From an uncultured Oxalobacteraceae bacterium (GTDB lineage Bacteria > Pseudomonadota > Gammaproteobacteria > Burkholderiales > Burkholderiaceae), in NCBI GenBank assembly GCA_946478765.1, contig CAMLDH010000214.1, forward strand, positions 1 through 6,850: 6,850 nucleotides of DNA. The letters run 5' to 3'. The translations under genes and the position numbers were made by a program. How positions within the stretch are numbered: the stretch's first letter is position 1; each line of letters begins with the position of its first letter. Of this stretch, positions 5,340 to 6,850 are shown in pieces. Below the pieces are notes generated by a model. That model ran no database searches, was not told where the DNA came from, and saw only the letters and a program-made list of their open reading frames with translations.

Positions 5340-5877
5340 TTCCGACATCTCCGTACACGACAAGCTTAAGTCCCTCCTTGACAACGGCAAGGCCCGCTAT
5401 CGGCTTGTGCAACACACGGCGGCAGGAAAATCCGAAGAGGTTGCGCTGGCCCGTGGCACAGAGATCGGCCAAGGCGCCAAGGCGCTGGTCTGCGAGCTGC
5501 TGTTCGACAATGCCGTCAAGGCCAATGTGCTGGCGGTGATGCCGGCGGACAGGCAGCTGGACAAGACGGAACTGGCGCGCTCCTTTGGCGCCAAGAAAGC
5601 GAAGCTGCTGGGGATAGACGCGACGCGTGCGCTCACCAAATGCGAAATCGGCGCGATTCCGCCATTTACCTTTAGCCCAGATATTATTTTGGTGTGCGAT
5701 CCGCAATTGATCGAACGTTATTCGACTATTGCATTCAATGCGGGCAAGCTCGATATCTCGATGCTGCTCAATACCGAGGATTATCTGGCGCTGGCGAAAC
5801 CGCAACTAATGCGGATTACCGCCTCGCCCATTACGAACAAATCCCTCATGGAGGCGGTCGCAGTAGAAAGACTCTAG
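5317..5877 (+). CDS. yeaK: YeaK/ProXp-ST1-type trans-editing aminoacyl-tRNA deacylase
   Basis: The 186-residue product is a free-standing YbaK/EbsC-fold (INS-superfamily) editing protein. It resembles, as I recall that sequence, E. coli YeaK in several blocks: RGTEIGQGAKALVCE (46-60), CEIGAIPPFTF (109-119), IERYSTIAFNAGKLD (132-146) and a final LAKPQL. Lys55 in GAKAL is the expected catalytic lysine and GAIPPF the substrate-pocket loop. YeaK-class proteins hydrolyse Ser or Thr wrongly attached to various tRNAs in the cytosol. An ATG at 5332 (15 nt in) is an equally good start and would shorten the overlap with the permease gene from 23 to 8 nt; neither has a ribosome-binding site. In an operon with an amino-acid-type oxygenase and a permease, it may guard against mischarging of the pathway product. 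The C-terminus runs about 15-20 residues beyond the remembered family end. Confidence 0.88.
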   Translation: MTSFPMDNSDISVHDKLKSLLDNGKARYRLVQHTAAGKSEEVALARGTEIGQGAKALVCELLFDNAVKANVLAVMPADRQLDKTELARSFGAKKAKLLGIDATRALTKCEIGAIPPFTFSPDIILVCDPQLIERYSTIAFNAGKLDISMLLNTEDYLALAKPQLMRITASPITNKSLMEAVAVERL

Positions 5878-5899
5878 TACCTACGTGCTGGAGAGCGGG

Positions 5900-6100
5900 C
5901 TATGCAGGATGCTGCTTGCTTGCACGAAGAAAAAACCAGCCTGCTGCCAGCATCGCCACTCCCCACACCAGAAATCCAATGTCCCAATATATCCATTGGT
6001 CTGCCGGCGCTGTTTCGTTGACGTGATGGATTTGAAGAATATGGTGGTTGATAGTTTCTTCCACCACATCTATGACATCCTCACGGAACATCGCCCGCAC
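5900..6100 (-). pseudogene. C-terminal remnant of a DUF2243 membrane protein
   Basis: Read on the - strand, 66 codons match the end of DUF2243 inner-membrane proteins as I remember them: NHHILQIHHVNETAP, then QWIYWDIGFLVWG and a final hydrophobic helix VAMLAAGWFFLRAS. Intact members have about four membrane segments and roughly 150 residues or more; only the last His-rich loop and helix remain. An in-frame TGA lies at 6104-6106 (- strand), the first residues (MRAMFRED) do not fit the family, and the only start near the edge is GTG 6100. The upstream DNA is occupied by the ribosome-binding site of the small gene at 6131. I therefore call it a decayed gene. It converges on the yeaK-type gene, with 22 nt between the stops. 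Function of the family is unknown. Confidence 0.65.
6048..6076 (+). promoter_or_regulatory. Candidate promoter for the small gene at 6131
   Basis: TTGATA (6048-6053, 5 of 6) and TATGAC (6071-6076, 4 of 6) are 17 nt apart, predicting a start near 6083 and a leader of about 48 nt. It lies inside the DUF2243 remnant, which would therefore now act as promoter DNA. A second weaker pair (TTGACG 6018-6023, TATGGT 6040-6045) overlaps the region. Confidence 0.35.
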
Positions 6101-6130
6101 CAGTCAGTCGAATTATTTTTGGAGGTGCAT

Positions 6131-6319
6131 ATGAATGCGCAAAGAAATGACGCCGAGAAATCGACGCAATCCGCTGATGATGGCATCCTGGAAAAAATTG
6201 CAAGAGCAATAGATCCGCCGAGCCGGGAGGTCAGCGATGAGGAACTGATCGATCCAGGTGCAAACACGCCCGATTCGAATCCCAAAGGTAACAAACCTAA
6301 ACCTGCGGACGCCAAATAG
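6131..6319 (+). CDS. Small acidic hydrophilic protein of unknown function
   Basis: The 62-residue product is supported by a strong GGAGGT ribosome-binding site (6121-6126) four nt before the ATG. It has no signal peptide and no membrane segment. Residues 18-40 (DDGILEKIARAIDPPSREVSDEE) are predicted to form a short amphipathic helix followed by an acidic turn. The tail is rich in Pro, Asn, Lys and Gly (NPKGNKPKPADAK) and probably disordered. I do not recognise a family. The frame remains open upstream to 5885, but that part is Cys/His-rich, has no ribosome-binding site and is antisense to the DUF2243 remnant, so I reject the longer start. It stands alone, with 168 nt to the next gene. Confidence 0.75.
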   Translation: MNAQRNDAEKSTQSADDGILEKIARAIDPPSREVSDEELIDPGANTPDSNPKGNKPKPADAK

Positions 6320-6393
6320 GGCGACGGAAGCCGGTCATGGCGACGATGGCGCTTGCCCTTGTTGACCATGTCTGCATCGAACGACCTTGCCAA

Positions 6394-6417
6394 AATCAAG
6401 ACGGGCAGGCCTTGATT
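6394..6417. repeat. Short inverted repeat between genes
   Basis: AATCAAG (6394-6400) and CTTGATT (6411-6417) form a 7-bp perfect stem with a 10-nt loop, about 75 nt after the small gene's stop. There is no T-tract behind it and the stem is AT-rich. It could be a weak terminator or an operator for the efflux gene; it may also be chance. Confidence 0.35.
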
Positions 6418-6487
6418 CTTCTCACCACCAAGCAGGAAAAAATTGGTTTAAATAGCAAGACAGACACCATCAGAAGCCGCTGCGCAC

Positions 6488-6850
6488 ATGCAGCTGCCAC
6501 GGCAAGGGGGCACGGTGAGTTGTATCGGAAGTCGCGCCATCACAAGCAGTGCGGTCAGGCGACGCATATTGCTATTGCCGATGGTATTGGGTATCTCGGC
6601 CTGTACGCCAAAAAATGCCCCGCCGCCGCAGTTGCCGCCTCCTGAAGTGTCCGCCATCAAGGTAAGCGCCACACCGGTGACCGTGTACCAGGAATATGCC
6701 GCGCAGGCAGAATCGGTTGATACGGTCGAGATTCGGTCCCGGGTCGGCGGCATTATGGAACGCCAGGCGTTCCGGGACGGCGCCAAGGTCCAGCCCGGCG
6801 ACTTGCTCTTTGTTATCGACCAGCAGCCGTATATCGCTGCCCTGACGCAG
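6488..6850 (+). CDS. RND efflux periplasmic adaptor (membrane fusion) lipoprotein, 5' part only
   Basis: The frame is open to the window edge, giving 121 codons of a protein expected to have about 380-400. It begins with a basic n-region (RRR at 24-26), a hydrophobic core ILLLPMVLG and a lipobox ISAC (Cys39), followed by Thr-Pro and a Pro-rich stretch (APPPQLPPPE), typical of adaptors anchored in the inner membrane by lipid. Next come the first beta-barrel strand (VSAIKVSATPVTV) and the biotinyl-lipoyl-like half motif EIRSRVGGIMERQAFRDG, with KVQPGDLLFVIDQQPY, as in AcrA/MexA proteins. Such adaptors link an RND pump to an outer-membrane channel for drug or solvent efflux; pump genes are expected to the right. 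The start is uncertain: ATG 6488 has no ribosome-binding site, while GTG 6515, with AAGGGGG at 6504-6510, leaves a neat signal peptide (Cys at residue 30). Confidence 0.88.
   Translation, partial: MQLPRQGGTVSCIGSRAITSSAVRRRILLLPMVLGISACTPKNAPPPQLPPPEVSAIKVSATPVTVYQEYAAQAESVDTVEIRSRVGGIMERQAFRDGAKVQPGDLLFVIDQQPYIAALTQ

Noticed and set aside
5885..6130. Upstream extension of the small + strand gene to an ATG at 5885
   Set aside because: The extension is antisense to the DUF2243 remnant, lacks a ribosome-binding site, and the ATG at 6131 has a strong GGAGGT.
6337..6645. 102-codon + strand frame before the efflux adaptor
   Set aside because: It overlaps the adaptor's signal peptide in another frame and lacks motifs; the adaptor frame has a lipobox and AcrA/MexA-type sequence.
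1..6850. CRISPR array, tRNA or rRNA genes
   Set aside because: No spaced regular repeats with unique spacers and no cloverleaf or rRNA-like sequence was seen on either strand.

Overview
The window reads like a chromosomal segment of a Gram-negative bacterium, most likely a betaproteobacterium of the Burkholderiales (Oxalobacteraceae-like). The basis is moderate GC content, several Sec-type signal peptides followed by small unrecognised exported proteins, a YeaK/ProXp-ST1-type editing protein, a DUF2243 fragment and an RND-pump adaptor lipoprotein. The taxonomic call is an inference from protein style, not a search. All intact genes lie on the + strand; one gene fragment lies on the - strand.

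Region A (1-2876) is an export-oriented cluster. A non-coding leader with short direct repeats and a good sigma70-type promoter (415-444) precedes a Gly/Ser/Thr-rich secreted protein with a pentapeptide-repeat block (494-1336). A secreted protein with a C-terminal four-cysteine module follows (1368-1970). After a 14-bp inverted repeat comes a signal-peptide/Pro-rich-linker protein (2091-2519), then a compact YkuD-like L,D-transpeptidase domain (2526-2876). The last two share a frame and are separated by one TGA and two sense codons. They look like the two halves of one envelope enzyme, either split by a nonsense mutation or joined by readthrough or reinitiation.

Region B (2877-3509) is about 630 bp without a convincing gene. 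It becomes AT-rich towards the right and carries a 107-bp MITE-like element with 27-bp perfect inverted arms (3334-3440), about 70 bp before the next gene.

Region C (3510-5877) is a tight three-gene operon: a TauD/clavaminate-synthase-like Fe(II)/2-oxoglutarate oxygenase, a TSUP (TauE/SafE) permease, and a YeaK/ProXp-ST1 trans-editing deacylase. The gene ends abut or overlap. The combination suggests making a hydroxylated amino acid, exporting it, and clearing tRNAs mischarged with it. This is the most interesting hypothesis in the window.

Region D (5878-6850) holds the C-terminal remnant of a DUF2243 membrane protein on the - strand, a 62-residue acidic small protein with a strong ribosome-binding site, and the 5' part of an RND-efflux periplasmic adaptor lipoprotein that runs off the right edge.
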